Positions 43,378 to 53,900 of a stretch of 64,000 nucleotides of DNA are shown piece by piece. Numbering within the stretch: position 1 is the stretch's first letter; the number at the start of each line of letters is the position of its first letter. Made by a program: the position numbers and the translations under genes. Source of the DNA: Sulfidibacterium sp964549335 (GTDB lineage: Bacteria; Bacteroidota; Bacteroidia; Bacteroidales; F082); the NCBI GenBank assembly GCA_964549335.1, contig CAZJUQ010000054.1, positions 62,001-126,000 of the forward strand, read 5' to 3'. Under the pieces are notes generated by a model, which saw only the letters and a list, made by a program, of their open reading frames with translations, made no database searches and was not told the DNA's origin.

Positions 43378-43401
43378 TAAAAAGAAAACGGCATATTGCC
43401 G
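43378..43401 (-). terminator. Intrinsic terminator after the thioredoxin-fold gene
   Basis: The stem CGGCA/TGCCG (43389-43393 with 43397-43401) and its minus-strand U-rich tail (GTTTTCTTTTT) begin 32 nt past the stop at 43433. The remaining part of the gap 43188-43432 holds the kinase operon promoter and nothing else I can support. Confidence 0.5.
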
Positions 43402-43432
43402 GATATGGGGCGGAGAGAATAAAAAGCTCCTG

Positions 43433-44815
43433 TTAACGCTTGTAATGGTCGAGAAAATCGTTAATATGTTTTGCCGACAACTGCTTGGCAATTATTATTT
43501 TGTTTTTGTCGAGCAGGTAAATAACAGGAGTACCGTGGATATCGTACAGTTTATTGAAATTACCTTTTGCACTCCGGGTGCCGTTTACGTTTATCCAAGG
43601 CAGGTTTCTGTCTTTAACGGCTTTTTTCCAATTATCCAAATCGGGATTTATATTTACGGCATAAATTTCAACATCATATTTCGGATTTTTGTAGTACTTT
43701 TTCAGTTGATTAATTTCGCGTTTGCAGATACCGCATTTATAGTCCCAAAACAGCAACAACGTATATTCATTGGGAATTGATTTAAACCCCACGTAGTTTC
43801 CCGAAGTATCCATTAAAATAAGTTCGGGGGCGGGCTTGCCTATAAGCAAGGGGCGTAATTTATCAGCCCGTTCGGTCAAAAGTTTTTTTATTGATTCGGT
43901 AGTATTCTCAATATCCTCGTTTTTGAAATATTTATCCACAAGATGAACAAACACCTTATCGAAGCCCATATATTTGGGGTTTTGATATTCGGCCACAAAA
44001 TGCCAAACAAGCCAGCTGACATTCTGCATCGAAGGACGTGCTTTTGCAATGATACCGTCAATTTCTTTTATAACGGAATCGGGGTCCAAAGGGACAAGTT
44101 GTTTAAAATAGTTGGTAACCTTTTTGCTGTAAAGCGGAGTATGCAACAGGCGGGGGTCGCTAAGGTCAAAATTATCCCAGTAATGTTTTTTCAGATAGTG
44201 ATATGCAAATAACGAATCGTTCGTAATGGTATCTTCCGGCACCTCAATCTCACGCATTCCGTTTAATATTCTCGAAACAAACAAGCCGGGATATTTGTTA
44301 ATAACACTTATTTTATAATTGATACTCTCTTTGTTTACCGAATCGAAACGCGCTTTTACAGTTTTGTATTCTTCGCTATCCTTGTTCAGGGTATCGAGCG
44401 ATTTTCCCAATTTTTTTACCAAGGCAAACTGTTTTTCGTTGTATTTGAGATAATCGTAAAAGAGAGTGTTTTCAGGACTGTTTTTTACTTTTACCGAATT
44501 TGTGTAATCGGTTGTATCCGCAGTAATTGTAAATTGTTGGTTTTTGTTTACAATAAATTCCAGCAATTTGACTTTTTTTGTTGAAACCACCATGTAAATA
44601 CCACCTGTCAATGGTTTGTCGCCCGCAAAGACAAATTTCTCTTTTGATTTTGAAAAAGCCGTATCTACAAGCCGTATCTTATCGCCATAATAGGTAGCGA
44701 GCAACAGACTCGAATCTTGAAAATGATTTATCTTTACAGTAATATTATAGCCCTCTTGCGAAAAAAGCTGATAAGAAAACAATGTAAAAAGGATTAAAAC
44801 CAACTTCTTTTTCAT
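43433..44815 (-). CDS. Exported thioredoxin-fold protein with DUF4369-like N-terminus (TlpA-like)
   Basis: A 460-residue protein. A signal peptide (MKKKLVLILFTLFSYQLFSQ) precedes a beta-rich DUF4369-like domain (about 20-130, GYNITVKINHFQDSSLL) and a helical middle region. A C-terminal thioredoxin domain has the redox motif in WDYKCGICKREINQL and the cis-Pro segment HGTPVIYLLD. It should act in the periplasm in disulfide reduction or as a peroxiredoxin-like thiol protein; Bacteroidota have many such proteins with unknown partners. The ATG at 44815 starts the signal peptide. It has its own promoter and terminator. Confidence 0.85.
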   Translation of the reverse strand: MKKKLVLILFTLFSYQLFSQEGYNITVKINHFQDSSLLLATYYGDKIRLVDTAFSKSKEKFVFAGDKPLTGGIYMVVSTKKVKLLEFIVNKNQQFTITADTTDYTNSVKVKNSPENTLFYDYLKYNEKQFALVKKLGKSLDTLNKDSEEYKTVKARFDSVNKESINYKISVINKYPGLFVSRILNGMREIEVPEDTITNDSLFAYHYLKKHYWDNFDLSDPRLLHTPLYSKKVTNYFKQLVPLDPDSVIKEIDGIIAKARPSMQNVSWLVWHFVAEYQNPKYMGFDKVFVHLVDKYFKNEDIENTTESIKKLLTERADKLRPLLIGKPAPELILMDTSGNYVGFKSIPNEYTLLLFWDYKCGICKREINQLKKYYKNPKYDVEIYAVNINPDLDNWKKAVKDRNLPWINVNGTRSAKGNFNKLYDIHGTPVIYLLDKNKIIIAKQLSAKHINDFLDHYKR

Positions 44816-44834
44816 ATGCAAAATATTTTACCTG

Positions 44835-44866
44835 CAAAGGTAACCAAATGAGGACAATCTCATAAA
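44835..44866 (-). promoter_or_regulatory. Promoter of the thioredoxin-fold gene
   Basis: The minus strand reads TACCTTTG at 44842-44835, a full TAnnTTTG match. TTTA (44866-44863) is a possible -33 with a 20-nt spacer. The predicted leader is about 13 nt. It is back to back with the promoter at 44926-44933. Confidence 0.6.
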
Positions 44867-44925
44867 GCATTATTAGTTAAAATATAAAAAATTATTTGTC
44901 CCGGTTAATTTTTCCCGAATTAATA

Positions 44926-44933
44926 TATTTTTG
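44926..44933 (+). promoter_or_regulatory. -7 promoter box of the barrel protein/nadE operon
   Basis: TATTTTTG matches TAnnTTTG and ends 21 nt before the ATG at 44955. TTTG at 44895-44898 lies 27 nt upstream, farther than the normal -33 spacing. Confidence 0.5.
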
Positions 44934-44954
44934 TAAATTAAATAACCGGCCGTA

Positions 44955-45626
44955 ATGAAAAAATTTTTGACGCTTCTGTTTGCTATTATTTCGTTAACCG
45001 GATTTGCACAACACAAAGCCGTTCAATCGGGTTTCCGGGGCGGAACCGGTGCGGTGTGGTTTACCGGCGATATGAAAGAGGTAAAAAAAAACGGCATGAG
45101 TATCGGCGGCTCGTGGGGATTTGTCGTCGATATTTTTTTAATGGAAGGCTATTGGCTAAACACCGGTTTCAACATACTGTATCTAAACGGTAAATTATCC
45201 GCCGAAGGCGATGCCGTACTGCCCGACAGCACAGTTGTTTCAGGCAACTACGATATTAAGTTACGCGCAAAATACGCCGAAATTCCTGTTGTTTTAAGCA
45301 TGAAAACCAAAAACATAAACGGTTTTTTCAGAATATACGGACAAATCGGATTCGGTTTTGCATATCTGTTGAAAAGTGACGGCAGTCAAACATTCGGAAG
45401 CGACGACGGGTCTTACTCGTTTGAAAATGATTTGCCGGACGGTAAAGCCTCTCTTCGCTCCACAAGGGAGTCGCTGTTGCTTGGTGCCGGAATGGAGTTT
45501 CCGGTGGCGGGCTCCACATACATAAGAACGGGATTGCGTTTCGACAATGCTTTTATCCCTGTTTTTCACAATGACAACAAGGGAAAAAATCAAATTTTAG
45601 AGGTAAATGTTGCGGTAATTTTTTAA
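44955..45626 (+). CDS. Outer-membrane beta-barrel protein (PorT-like family)
   Basis: A 223-residue protein with a signal peptide (MKKFLTLLFAIISLTGFAQ). It has about eight predicted amphipathic strands, for example YWLNTGFNILYLNGKL, YAEIPVVLSMKTK and YIRTGLRFDNAFIPVF. The KYAEIPVVL segment is typical of PorT-like/OMP_b-brl_2 barrels, some of which help assemble type IX secretion. I cannot tell whether this one is PorT itself. nadE begins 15 nt downstream and is probably co-transcribed, an unusual partner with no obvious functional link. Confidence 0.75.
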   Translation: MKKFLTLLFAIISLTGFAQHKAVQSGFRGGTGAVWFTGDMKEVKKNGMSIGGSWGFVVDIFLMEGYWLNTGFNILYLNGKLSAEGDAVLPDSTVVSGNYDIKLRAKYAEIPVVLSMKTKNINGFFRIYGQIGFGFAYLLKSDGSQTFGSDDGSYSFENDLPDGKASLRSTRESLLLGAGMEFPVAGSTYIRTGLRFDNAFIPVFHNDNKGKNQILEVNVAVIF

Positions 45627-45641
45627 TAAAAACGGATTGTT

Positions 45642-47279
45642 GTGAAGATAGCACTTGCACAAATTAATTATCATATCGGAAATTTCGAAAACAACGGAAA
45701 AAAGATAATCGACGCCATAAAAAAAGCGGAGAAACAGGGAGCCGATTTGGCTGTTTTTGCCGAACTTGCAATTCCCGGATATCCTCCCCGCGATTTCCTG
45801 GAATTTAAAGACTTTGTTAATGAGTGTAACAACACATTGCAAAATATCGCCTCACATTGTCGCAACATAGCCGCCATAGTGGGGCTTCCCACTTTTAATC
45901 CCAACACAAAGGGCAAACCGCTGTACAATTCGGCGGCATTTGTTTACAATGGGAAAATAAAACAATTGGTACACAAAACCTTATTGCCCAATTACGATAT
46001 TTTTGACGAATACCGCTATTTTGAACCCAATACCAAATTCGATATCATTGAGTTCAAAGGAAAAAAAATTGCCCTTACGGTTTGCGAAGATTTGTGGAAC
46101 GTACAAGACAATCCGCTTTATACCGTCAACCCCATGGACAAATTAACCGGTTTTGAGCCCGATTTCATCGTAAACATAGCAGCATCTCCTTTCAATTACA
46201 AGCAAGCCTATTTGAGAAAAGAGGTTTTGAGAAACAATGCCTTGAAATACAGGCTGCCGCTCTATTACGTTAACCATGTCGGCGCACAAACCGAACTGCT
46301 TTTCGACGGCGGGTCGCTTGCCATGAACAGTAAAGGTGAAGTGGTGAAAGAGCTCGCCTATTTCGAAGAAGATTTTGCCCTATTCGACACCGGAGAGGTG
46401 GAAACGTCAAAAGTAACGGGTACAGTAACCGAACATAACGAAACGGAACTTATTCACGACGCATTGGTAATGGGCATTAAAAATTATTTTCAGAAACTGG
46501 GATTTGAGAAGGCCATTCTCGGACTTTCGGGCGGAATAGACTCGGCGGTAACGGCGGTATTGGCTGCAAAGGCATTGGGTAATCAAAATGTTTACAATAT
46601 CATGCTGCCTTCGCAATATTCGTCGGAGCATTCGGTAACTGATTCGGTAAAACTTGCCGAAAACCTCAATATGCCGTACGACATCATAAGTATTGAAAAG
46701 GCGTACAACACATTCGGCGAAATTCTCGAACCCTTTTTTAAAGGTTTGCCCTTTAATGTGGCAGAAGAGAATCTGCAAGCCAGAATTAGAGGGGTTATAT
46801 TAATGGCCCTTTCGAATAAGTTCGGACATATATTGTTAAACACAAGCAACAAAAGTGAAGCTGCAGTGGGTTACGGAACGCTATACGGCGATATGAACGG
46901 CGGACTTTCGGTACTGGGCGACGTTTACAAAACACAGGTATATCAACTTGCAAGGTATATTAACCGCCACAAAGAGGTTATTCCCGAAAATATAATAACC
47001 AAACCTCCGTCAGCCGAATTGCGTCCGGGACAAAAAGACAGCGACTCGCTCCCCGATTACGAAATTCTTGACAAAATTCTTTACGAATACATAGAAAACC
47101 GTCAGGGTCCCAAGGAGATTATAGCCATGGGATACGACGAAAAACTTGTACGCAGAATTTTAAAACTTGTAAATACAAACGAATATAAAAGATATCAAAC
47201 TCCGCCAATGTTACGTGTTTCGCAAAAAGCTTTCGGCATGGGACGGCGTATGCCCATAGTCGCCAAATATTTATCGTAA
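45642..47279 (+). CDS. nadE: Glutamine-dependent NAD+ synthase
   Basis: A 545-residue enzyme for the last step of NAD+ synthesis, amidating deamido-NAD+ with glutamine nitrogen. The N-terminal nitrilase-type glutaminase (about 1-255) shows its catalytic Glu in FAELAIPGYPP, Lys region in KTLLPNYDIFDEYRYF, and Cys in TVCEDLWN. The C-terminal synthetase has the ATP loop LGLSGGIDSAVTA and NTSNKSEAAVGYGTLYGD. The start is GTG at 45642 (MKIALAQINYHIGNF). It ends 6 nt before the convergent aroC ends. Confidence 0.96.
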   Translation: MKIALAQINYHIGNFENNGKKIIDAIKKAEKQGADLAVFAELAIPGYPPRDFLEFKDFVNECNNTLQNIASHCRNIAAIVGLPTFNPNTKGKPLYNSAAFVYNGKIKQLVHKTLLPNYDIFDEYRYFEPNTKFDIIEFKGKKIALTVCEDLWNVQDNPLYTVNPMDKLTGFEPDFIVNIAASPFNYKQAYLRKEVLRNNALKYRLPLYYVNHVGAQTELLFDGGSLAMNSKGEVVKELAYFEEDFALFDTGEVETSKVTGTVTEHNETELIHDALVMGIKNYFQKLGFEKAILGLSGGIDSAVTAVLAAKALGNQNVYNIMLPSQYSSEHSVTDSVKLAENLNMPYDIISIEKAYNTFGEILEPFFKGLPFNVAEENLQARIRGVILMALSNKFGHILLNTSNKSEAAVGYGTLYGDMNGGLSVLGDVYKTQVYQLARYINRHKEVIPENIITKPPSAELRPGQKDSDSLPDYEILDKILYEYIENRQGPKEIIAMGYDEKLVRRILKLVNTNEYKRYQTPPMLRVSQKAFGMGRRMPIVAKYLS

Positions 47280-47285
47280 TATCTT

Positions 47286-48359
47286 TTACTGTCTGGATGT
47301 CGTATTTCTAAGGAGGTGGTCGGCCAAAACAAGAGCCGCCATAGCTTCCACAACGGGAACGGCACGCGGCACCACACAAACATCATGACGTCCTTTGTTT
47401 ATCAATATTGTTTCGTTACCCTCGCGGTCAACTGTTTTTTGCGGTTTCATTATTGTAGGTACCGGTTTGAAAGCCACTCTGAAAAAAATATCTTCACCGT
47501 TGGAAATTCCGCCTTGAATACCTCCCGAATGGTTGGTTTCCGTTCTTATTTTACCGTTTTTATTTATAAACAAATCATTGACTTCACTACCTTTTTTCAT
47601 TGCCATACCAAAACCGTCGCCTGTTTCAAAACCTTTAACGGCATTGATGCTCATCATGGCTTTGGACAGTTCGGCATTCAATTTGTCGAATACGGGTTCG
47701 CCCAACGAAGGAGGCACCCCTTTTATCAGGCAGCTTACCGTGCCGCCGAGAGTATCGCCATCTTTTTCAGTCTCTTCCAACAGCTTAATCATCTTTTCCG
47801 AAGCCTCTTCATCGGGACAGCGGACAGGCGACTTCTCAATATCACTTGCATCAAAGCCGGCAATACCGGTGCTAACGGTTCCTATACCGCTTGTCCAAGC
47901 CGTTATTTTTATTCCGTGCTTATCAAGCAACAACATAGCAAAAGCACCTGCGGCAACCCTTGCCGCCGTTTCGCGGGCCGAAGCCCTGCCTCCACCTCTG
48001 TAATCGCGAATACCATACTTTTTCTCGTATGTATAATCGGCATGCGATGGCCTGTACACCATTTTAACATGTTCGTAATCTTCAGGTCTTACATCCTTGT
48101 TCCTAATTAAAAAAGCTATTGGCGTACCCAACGATTTATTTTCAAACACCCCCGACAATATCTCTATTTTATCGGACTCGTCGCGCCGGGTTGTTAACCT
48201 CGATTGCCCGGGACGTCTCGCATTCAAACGCTGTTGAATAAAATCGGCATCTATGTCAATACCTGCGGGAAAACCGTCGAGCACACCGCCTACGGCTATT
48301 CCGTGCGATTCGCCGAAAGTTATTAACGTTAATGCTTTGCCAAAAATATTTCCACCCAT
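47286..48359 (-). CDS. aroC: Chorismate synthase
   Basis: A 357-residue enzyme converting EPSP to chorismate with reduced FMN, the last shared step of aromatic synthesis. Hallmarks are the N-terminal FGESHGIAVGGVLDGFPAG, RPGQSRLTTRRDESD, the RGGGRASARET loop and NHSGGIQGGISNGEDI. The ATG at 48359 starts the conserved MGGNIFGKALTLITFGESHG; an upstream in-frame start at 48389 would add ten unconserved residues. aroK occurs separately at 61854-62375. Confidence 0.97.
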   Translation of the reverse strand: MGGNIFGKALTLITFGESHGIAVGGVLDGFPAGIDIDADFIQQRLNARRPGQSRLTTRRDESDKIEILSGVFENKSLGTPIAFLIRNKDVRPEDYEHVKMVYRPSHADYTYEKKYGIRDYRGGGRASARETAARVAAGAFAMLLLDKHGIKITAWTSGIGTVSTGIAGFDASDIEKSPVRCPDEEASEKMIKLLEETEKDGDTLGGTVSCLIKGVPPSLGEPVFDKLNAELSKAMMSINAVKGFETGDGFGMAMKKGSEVNDLFINKNGKIRTETNHSGGIQGGISNGEDIFFRVAFKPVPTIMKPQKTVDREGNETILINKGRHDVCVVPRAVPVVEAMAALVLADHLLRNTTSRQ

Positions 48360-48435
48360 ATTGTTCCGTTTATAACGGTAAAAGTACATAAAAAATAAAA
48401 TTTCTTAAAACTTAACTTGCATTTGGTAAATTAAC

Positions 48436-48443
48436 TATTTTTG
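48436..48443 (+). promoter_or_regulatory. -7 promoter box of the lipoprotein gene
   Basis: TATTTTTG matches TAnnTTTG; the predicted start is about 52 nt before the ATG at 48502. The -33 is unclear. Confidence 0.45.
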
Positions 48444-48501
48444 GTAAAAAATCATATTAAACCGATTTTATTGTTAATCAGGTTACTAAAACAGTATAGT
48501 T

Positions 48502-49191
48502 ATGAAAAACATTATAGTTTCTTTGTTTGTAATAATTTTGTTTTCATTGGCAGGATGCGACGACAACACACCGGCGCCATCTCCCAATCCCGAACCCGAA
48601 GTCCCCGATTTCAGTTACAACGATATGGCAAAAATGTATTTGAGTTTCAAACCCGAGAGCAAATGGATTTTCCAAGACGACTCCACTTTGACATTGGATA
48701 CGCTTGTTCTCTATTCGACTCAAGACGAAATAAGGAAACAAAATCCTGGTACAACGGCAGAATACACCTATCTTGCAACATGGAAATATTTTTCCAACAA
48801 CAATATCGGGCTTTTAAAAGGAGAGAGCTTTGCCATGAATACGGCAGTTCCCAATAATGTTTCCAATTCGGCGGAACGAATCTATTTTGCCGAAGATTCC
48901 TATAAAATAGCCTTTGGTCCCATGTACCCTTTCGGAAACAGAATAACTTTCGGAGGCGAAGAGGGAACCTTTATTAACAAAGAAAAAATAGCCTCCATGG
49001 AACTCAACGGCAAAACATACACCGATGTTTATCACTCAATATCCGAAGATTACAACGACTATCCCGGCGATACGGTATTTTATCATTTTTATTATGCCAA
49101 AAATTTCGGTTTGATAAAATTCAGTTACAACCACAAAGGGTCAGGGCACAGTTACAGTCTGGTTGACGCATCGTTGATTACAGGAGATTAA
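48502..49191 (+). CDS. Predicted lipoprotein, function unknown
   Basis: A 229-residue protein with a lipoprotein signal peptide; the lipobox SLAGC places the lipidated cysteine at about residue 19, followed by DDNTPAPSPNPEPEVPD, a Pro-rich tether. The body is beta-rich with many Tyr and Asn residues. I recognise no domain. It should be anchored to the outer membrane or cell surface. It is a single gene with its own promoter box; a small hairpin follows the stop. Confidence 0.7.
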   Translation: MKNIIVSLFVIILFSLAGCDDNTPAPSPNPEPEVPDFSYNDMAKMYLSFKPESKWIFQDDSTLTLDTLVLYSTQDEIRKQNPGTTAEYTYLATWKYFSNNNIGLLKGESFAMNTAVPNNVSNSAERIYFAEDSYKIAFGPMYPFGNRITFGGEEGTFINKEKIASMELNGKTYTDVYHSISEDYNDYPGDTVFYHFYYAKNFGLIKFSYNHKGSGHSYSLVDASLITGD

Positions 49192-49228
49192 AAGGGTGAG
49201 AGTTCTGTTTCAGGTTTTTATTTTATAC

Positions 49229-49252
49229 TGCCTGCCGCCTGAAGGCATTTTT
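49229..49252 (+). terminator. Possible terminator after the lipoprotein gene
   Basis: TGCCT (49229-49233) can pair with AGGCA (49243-49247), or GCCT with AGGC inside it, followed by TTTTTC. The stem is short, so this is tentative. Confidence 0.35.
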
Positions 49253-49354
49253 CACATTTGTCCTGACAGGTTCTTCCGTTGTGCTATAACATGAAAACAA
49301 AAACGGCAACAGGCAATTATTAATTAAACGGCACAACAACCTGCCGGTTCAAAA

Positions 49355-50830
49355 CTAAATAGTTCCGAACCACTTTTCCACCAAGGCGGTTTTACTGAAT
49401 TTCTCTTCATCCTTGTGATAAAACTCATTGGTTTTTGAGTTGTATGAATACTCCTTGCTCCATTCATCGACATTAAATACGATTTGCTTAACCGCATCCA
49501 CAACATAGTCCAGTTCCGTATCCGTCATTGTCGGATGAAGCGACACCCTTACAAAACCGGGTTTTTCCGAGTTATCGCCCCTGCTTATTTTCTCGGTAAT
49601 TCTGTGCGATTCATCAGGGTCTATATTGAGCAAATAGTGTCCGTAAGTACCGGCACATGCACAACCGCCGCGCACCTGGATACCGAAACGGTCGTTAAGC
49701 ATTTTTACTATCAGATTGTAATGGATATTATCGACATAAAAGGAGAATATTCCCAGTCTATCCTTAATATTATCGGCAAGGATATGTAATCCGGGGATTT
49801 TCGAAAAACCTTCGAAAGCCTTGTTTACCAATTGCTCTTCGCGCCGTTTAATAAGCGAAGTGTCCATTTGTTCTTTCAACTCTATGGCAAGAGCTGTACG
49901 CATGGCTTGCAAGAAGCCGGGGGTACCACCGTCCTCCCGTAACTCAATGTCGTCGTAATACATATGTTCACCCCAAGGGTTTGTCCATTCCACAGTACCG
50001 CCACCCGGATGATCGGGCACTTTTCTGTTATACATTTTTTTATTGAATATCAACACTCCCGAACTTCCCGGACCTCCGAGGAACTTATGAGGCGAAAAAA
50101 ACACGGCATCGAGATACTCATCTTTTTCAGCGGGGTGCATATCAATATCGACATATGGAGCCGAACCCGCAAAATCAACAAAAGCCAACCCACCGTACCG
50201 GTGCATTAAGGCGGCAAGTTTATGATAAGGTGGTTGAACGCCGGTAACATTGGAACAGGCGGAAAAAGAACCGACTTTAATTTTACGTTCTTTGTACTTT
50301 TCCAGTTGACGCTGCAACTCTTCCGGGTCAACCCTGTTTTCGGCATCAGGCTGCAACACCACCACCTCGGCAATGGTTTCGAGCCAGGAAGTTTGATTTG
50401 AATGGTGTTCCATATGTGTTACAAATACCACGGGGCGCTCCTTTTTGGGAATACATTCGCCCTTTTCGTAAACGGCACAATTCTTAAAACCCAAAATACG
50501 TTGCAATTTATTAACCACGGCAGTCATTCCGAAGCCGGCGGTAATAATAACGTCGTCGGGACCGGCATTGACGTGTCTTTTTATCTTTTCGTGTGCAAAA
50601 TGATATGCTTTTGTCATTAAAGTTCCCGTTTCGGAAGTTTCGGTATGTGTATTACCCACAAACGGACCAATCTCTTCAGCCATTTTCTTTTCAATGGGAG
50701 CATATAATCTTCCGCTTGCCACCCAGTCGGCATATAACAAATTCATGGTTCCGTACGGTGTACGGAATTTTGCATCAATACCTATTATGTTTTTTCTGAA
50801 ACGTTCGAAATGCTTTTCCAAGTCTGTCAT
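49355..50830 (-). CDS. Aminotransferase class V-fold PLP enzyme (cysteine desulfurase-like)
   Basis: A 491-residue PLP enzyme of the class V/SufS-like fold. The PLP lysine is in VFFSPHKFLGGPGSSG. Other family features are YADWVASGRLYAPIEKKM, VGNTHTETSETGT, VFVTHMEHHSNQTSW and the C-terminal RGGCACAGTYGHYLL, which carries the cysteine loop expected of a desulfurase or selenocysteine lyase. The length is greater than SufS (about 410), with an extended C-terminus. No Fe-S assembly genes are adjacent, so the substrate is unsure; cysteine desulfuration is plausible. Confidence 0.85.
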   Translation of the reverse strand: MTDLEKHFERFRKNIIGIDAKFRTPYGTMNLLYADWVASGRLYAPIEKKMAEEIGPFVGNTHTETSETGTLMTKAYHFAHEKIKRHVNAGPDDVIITAGFGMTAVVNKLQRILGFKNCAVYEKGECIPKKERPVVFVTHMEHHSNQTSWLETIAEVVVLQPDAENRVDPEELQRQLEKYKERKIKVGSFSACSNVTGVQPPYHKLAALMHRYGGLAFVDFAGSAPYVDIDMHPAEKDEYLDAVFFSPHKFLGGPGSSGVLIFNKKMYNRKVPDHPGGGTVEWTNPWGEHMYYDDIELREDGGTPGFLQAMRTALAIELKEQMDTSLIKRREEQLVNKAFEGFSKIPGLHILADNIKDRLGIFSFYVDNIHYNLIVKMLNDRFGIQVRGGCACAGTYGHYLLNIDPDESHRITEKISRGDNSEKPGFVRVSLHPTMTDTELDYVVDAVKQIVFNVDEWSKEYSYNSKTNEFYHKDEEKFSKTALVEKWFGTI

Positions 50831-50913
50831 AAGAAATATCCTTTTATCATGTTTTAGACAACATCAATCGAAAAAAGTATGGAAACGAATAAAAACTTGT
50901 TAGCAAATTTAAA

Positions 50914-50947
50914 AAAAATCCCGGTTAAACACTCAACCGGGATTTTT
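50914..50947 (-). terminator. Intrinsic terminator of secDF
   Basis: AAAAATCCCGGTT (50914-50926) pairs perfectly with AACCGGGATTTTT (50935-50947), a 13-bp stem with an 8-nt loop. It lies 24 nt past the secDF stop on the minus strand, with a U-tract on that strand. Confidence 0.75.
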
Positions 50948-50970
50948 CACAAATAAATTAACTTGAAAAG

Positions 50971-53900
50971 TTATTTTTTCTTGGACTTCTTTTTTCTTTT
51001 ACGTTCGGCCTCTTCGTTTTTTGCCTCTATCGCTTTATCGTTTTTATCGCCTTTCAACAGGTCGTAAGCAATGGGGCTTGCCGTAAATACCGAAGAGTAT
51101 GTACCTATTAAAATACCTATTAACAAAGCGAATACAAATCCGCGAATAACTTCGCCGCCGAACAGGAATATCATAAGAAGCACAACAAGAGTTGTACCCG
51201 AGGTATTCATGGTACGCGCCAAAGTTGCGTTCAAACCTTCGTTCATATTCCGCTTAAGCGTATGTTTAGGGAATAAAGTGGTATTTTCACGAATACGGTC
51301 GAAAATAATCACGGTATCGTTTATGGAGTATCCGATAATGGTAAGGATAGCGGCAATAAACGATTGGTCAACCTCCATATTAAAGGGCATAATGCCGTAA
51401 AAGAGGGAGAACATGCCCATGGTAATTATCGTATCGTGGAAAAGTGCCAAAACACCTCCGACACCGTATTGCCACTTTTTAAACCTGAGTGCTATATAAA
51501 CGAAAATGATAATCAAGGCAAAGAATATGGCAAAATAGGCTTTTTCGCGAATATCGTAAGCAATTGTAGGACCTATTTTTTGCGAACTTAAAATTCCCAG
51601 CAACTTGTTTTCACCCTCTGTATCCGAAGTAAAATCTTTATATTTCAAAGGTGTTTTATAAAAGGCTTTCAGACCGTCGTAAAGTTTACGCTGAATGATT
51701 GAATCGGCATTAATACTTTCGTCGGCATCAATTAAATATTTTGTGGTAACCTTTATTTGGCTGGAAGGGCCGAAAGTTTTCACTTCGGGAGCTATGTTTT
51801 CAAACTCTTTGGTTAAAACTTTTCTGATAGCTTCGGTATTAACGTCCTTATCGAAACGGATAACATAAGTACGTCCACCCGTAAAATCGACACCGAAGTT
51901 CAAACCGCGAGTAAATAGCGAAACCAAACTGATGGTTATTAATAGCCCTGAAAAAATATAGGCTTTTTTACGCCAGCCAATAAAATCGAAATTGGTATTT
52001 GAAAGTGTGTTTGCCGTAAATTTGTTTGAGAAAGATATCTTTTTGTTTTTCTCAAGCATATTTGTAAATAACAATCTCGATATAAAGATAGCCGTAAAGA
52101 GCGACGAAAGCAGACCTATGATAAGAGTTGTTGCAAAACCTTGCACCGGACCTGTACCGAAAACGTAGAGCACAATACCGGTCAGCAATGTTGTAACGTT
52201 TCCGTCGATAATAGCCGAATAAGCGTTTTTGTAACCGTCGGCTATGGCAAGTCTGATACCTTTACCTGCCCGCACCTCCTCTTTAATACGTTCGTAAATA
52301 ATCACGTTGGCGTCAACAGCCATACCGAGTGTCAGTACGATACCTGCAATACCCGGCAGAGTAAGAACCGCACCCAACGAGGCCAATACTCCGAACAAGA
52401 AAAACACGTTGACGATAAGAGCGAAACTTGCCACCCAGCCTGCTTTGTTATAATAAGCAATCATGTAAGCCAAAACAAGTATGAAAGCGAGGATAAAACT
52501 GTTCATTCCCGCTTTCACGGCTTCGCGGCCGAGCGAAGGACCTACCACAGCCTCTTCGACAATATGTGCTGATGCGGGGAGTTTACCCGCTTTAAGTATA
52601 TTGGCAAGGTCTTTAGCCTCTTCAACGGTCATGCCACCGCCAGAAATTGAGGAGCGTCCGTTGGGGATTTCACCGTTAACAACGGGAAAAGAGTAAACAT
52701 AACCGTCGAGAACAATAGCAATTTGCCGTCCTATATTATCGGCCGTAAGACGTTTCCAGATTTTGGCGCCCTGGCTGTTCATTTGAAGATCAACGGAGAC
52801 TTTTCCGTTTTGGTCGAAATCTTTACGGGCATCAACAATAACGTCGCCGCCGAGGGCAGCACTTCCGTCGCGTGTACTTGCTTTAAGAGCAATAAGCTCC
52901 AATACGTCGGGAGTTCTCGGGTCGGGTTTTACGGCCCAGGCAAAACGCAAATCCCTCGGGAAAATATCTTTTACTTTTCTCAACATGTTATTTATGCGTG
53001 CCGTATCCTTTATGGCGGCAACACCAACCCTTGCCGATTGTGCCGGAGCAAACTTGCCGTTCTCGGTTTGATAATAAGAAGGACGCAAATAGGCATACAA
53101 GGGGTTCTTTTTGGCATACTCTTCAAAAGATTGCTCTTTTTTGGCAATGTTCGAAGTATCTTTTTCTATCTGTTCGAGCAGTTTGTTTTTTGTGGTATCG
53201 CTACTTTTTGCGGTAACGGCGGTATCTTGTCCGGCTGAAACCGAAGCCGGTTTTTCACCTTTCACTGATTTCTCTTCACCTGCATTGGTATTTGCATCCG
53301 TGTTTTTACCGTTTTCTTCTTCATTCAATTGCTCAACTTCCGCCAGTTTTTTGTTTGCCTGGTCGAAATATTGAAATATTTCGGAGAAATTATAGGTTTC
53401 CCAAAATTCAAGTTTTGCCGTACCTTGAAGAAGTTTACGGACACGCTCGGGGTCTTTTATACCGGGGAGTTCGATAAGTATTCGTCCGCTGGTGGCAAGT
53501 TTTTGGATGTTGGGTTGCGAAACACCGAAGCGGTCGATACGTGTTCTTAATATTTGGAACGACCTGTCGATTGCTCCGTCGGCTTCTTTTTTAATTACCT
53601 TTAAAACTTCGTCGTTTGTTGAAGTTGTTGTAATTCCTTTGTCTTTAAATTCATATAAAAATATTGAAGCAAGACGTGCGTTGGGATCGATTTTTTGAAA
53701 TGCCTCGCCAAACAGAGTTACAAAATCTTTGTTGCTGTTTTTTTGCATCTCTTTGGCCATTTTCATGGCTTTTCTGAAAGTGGGGTCCTCGCTGTGTCCC
53801 GACAAGGCGTCAATAATGTCGCTAACCGACACTTCCAGGACAACGTTCATACCGCCTTTGAGGTCGAGTCCCAGATTTATTTCACGTTCTTTACACTCTT

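Noticed and set aside
47316..48110. 264-codon plus-strand frame opposite aroC
   Set aside because: It lies wholly antisense to a clear chorismate synthase gene and has no protein-like domain.
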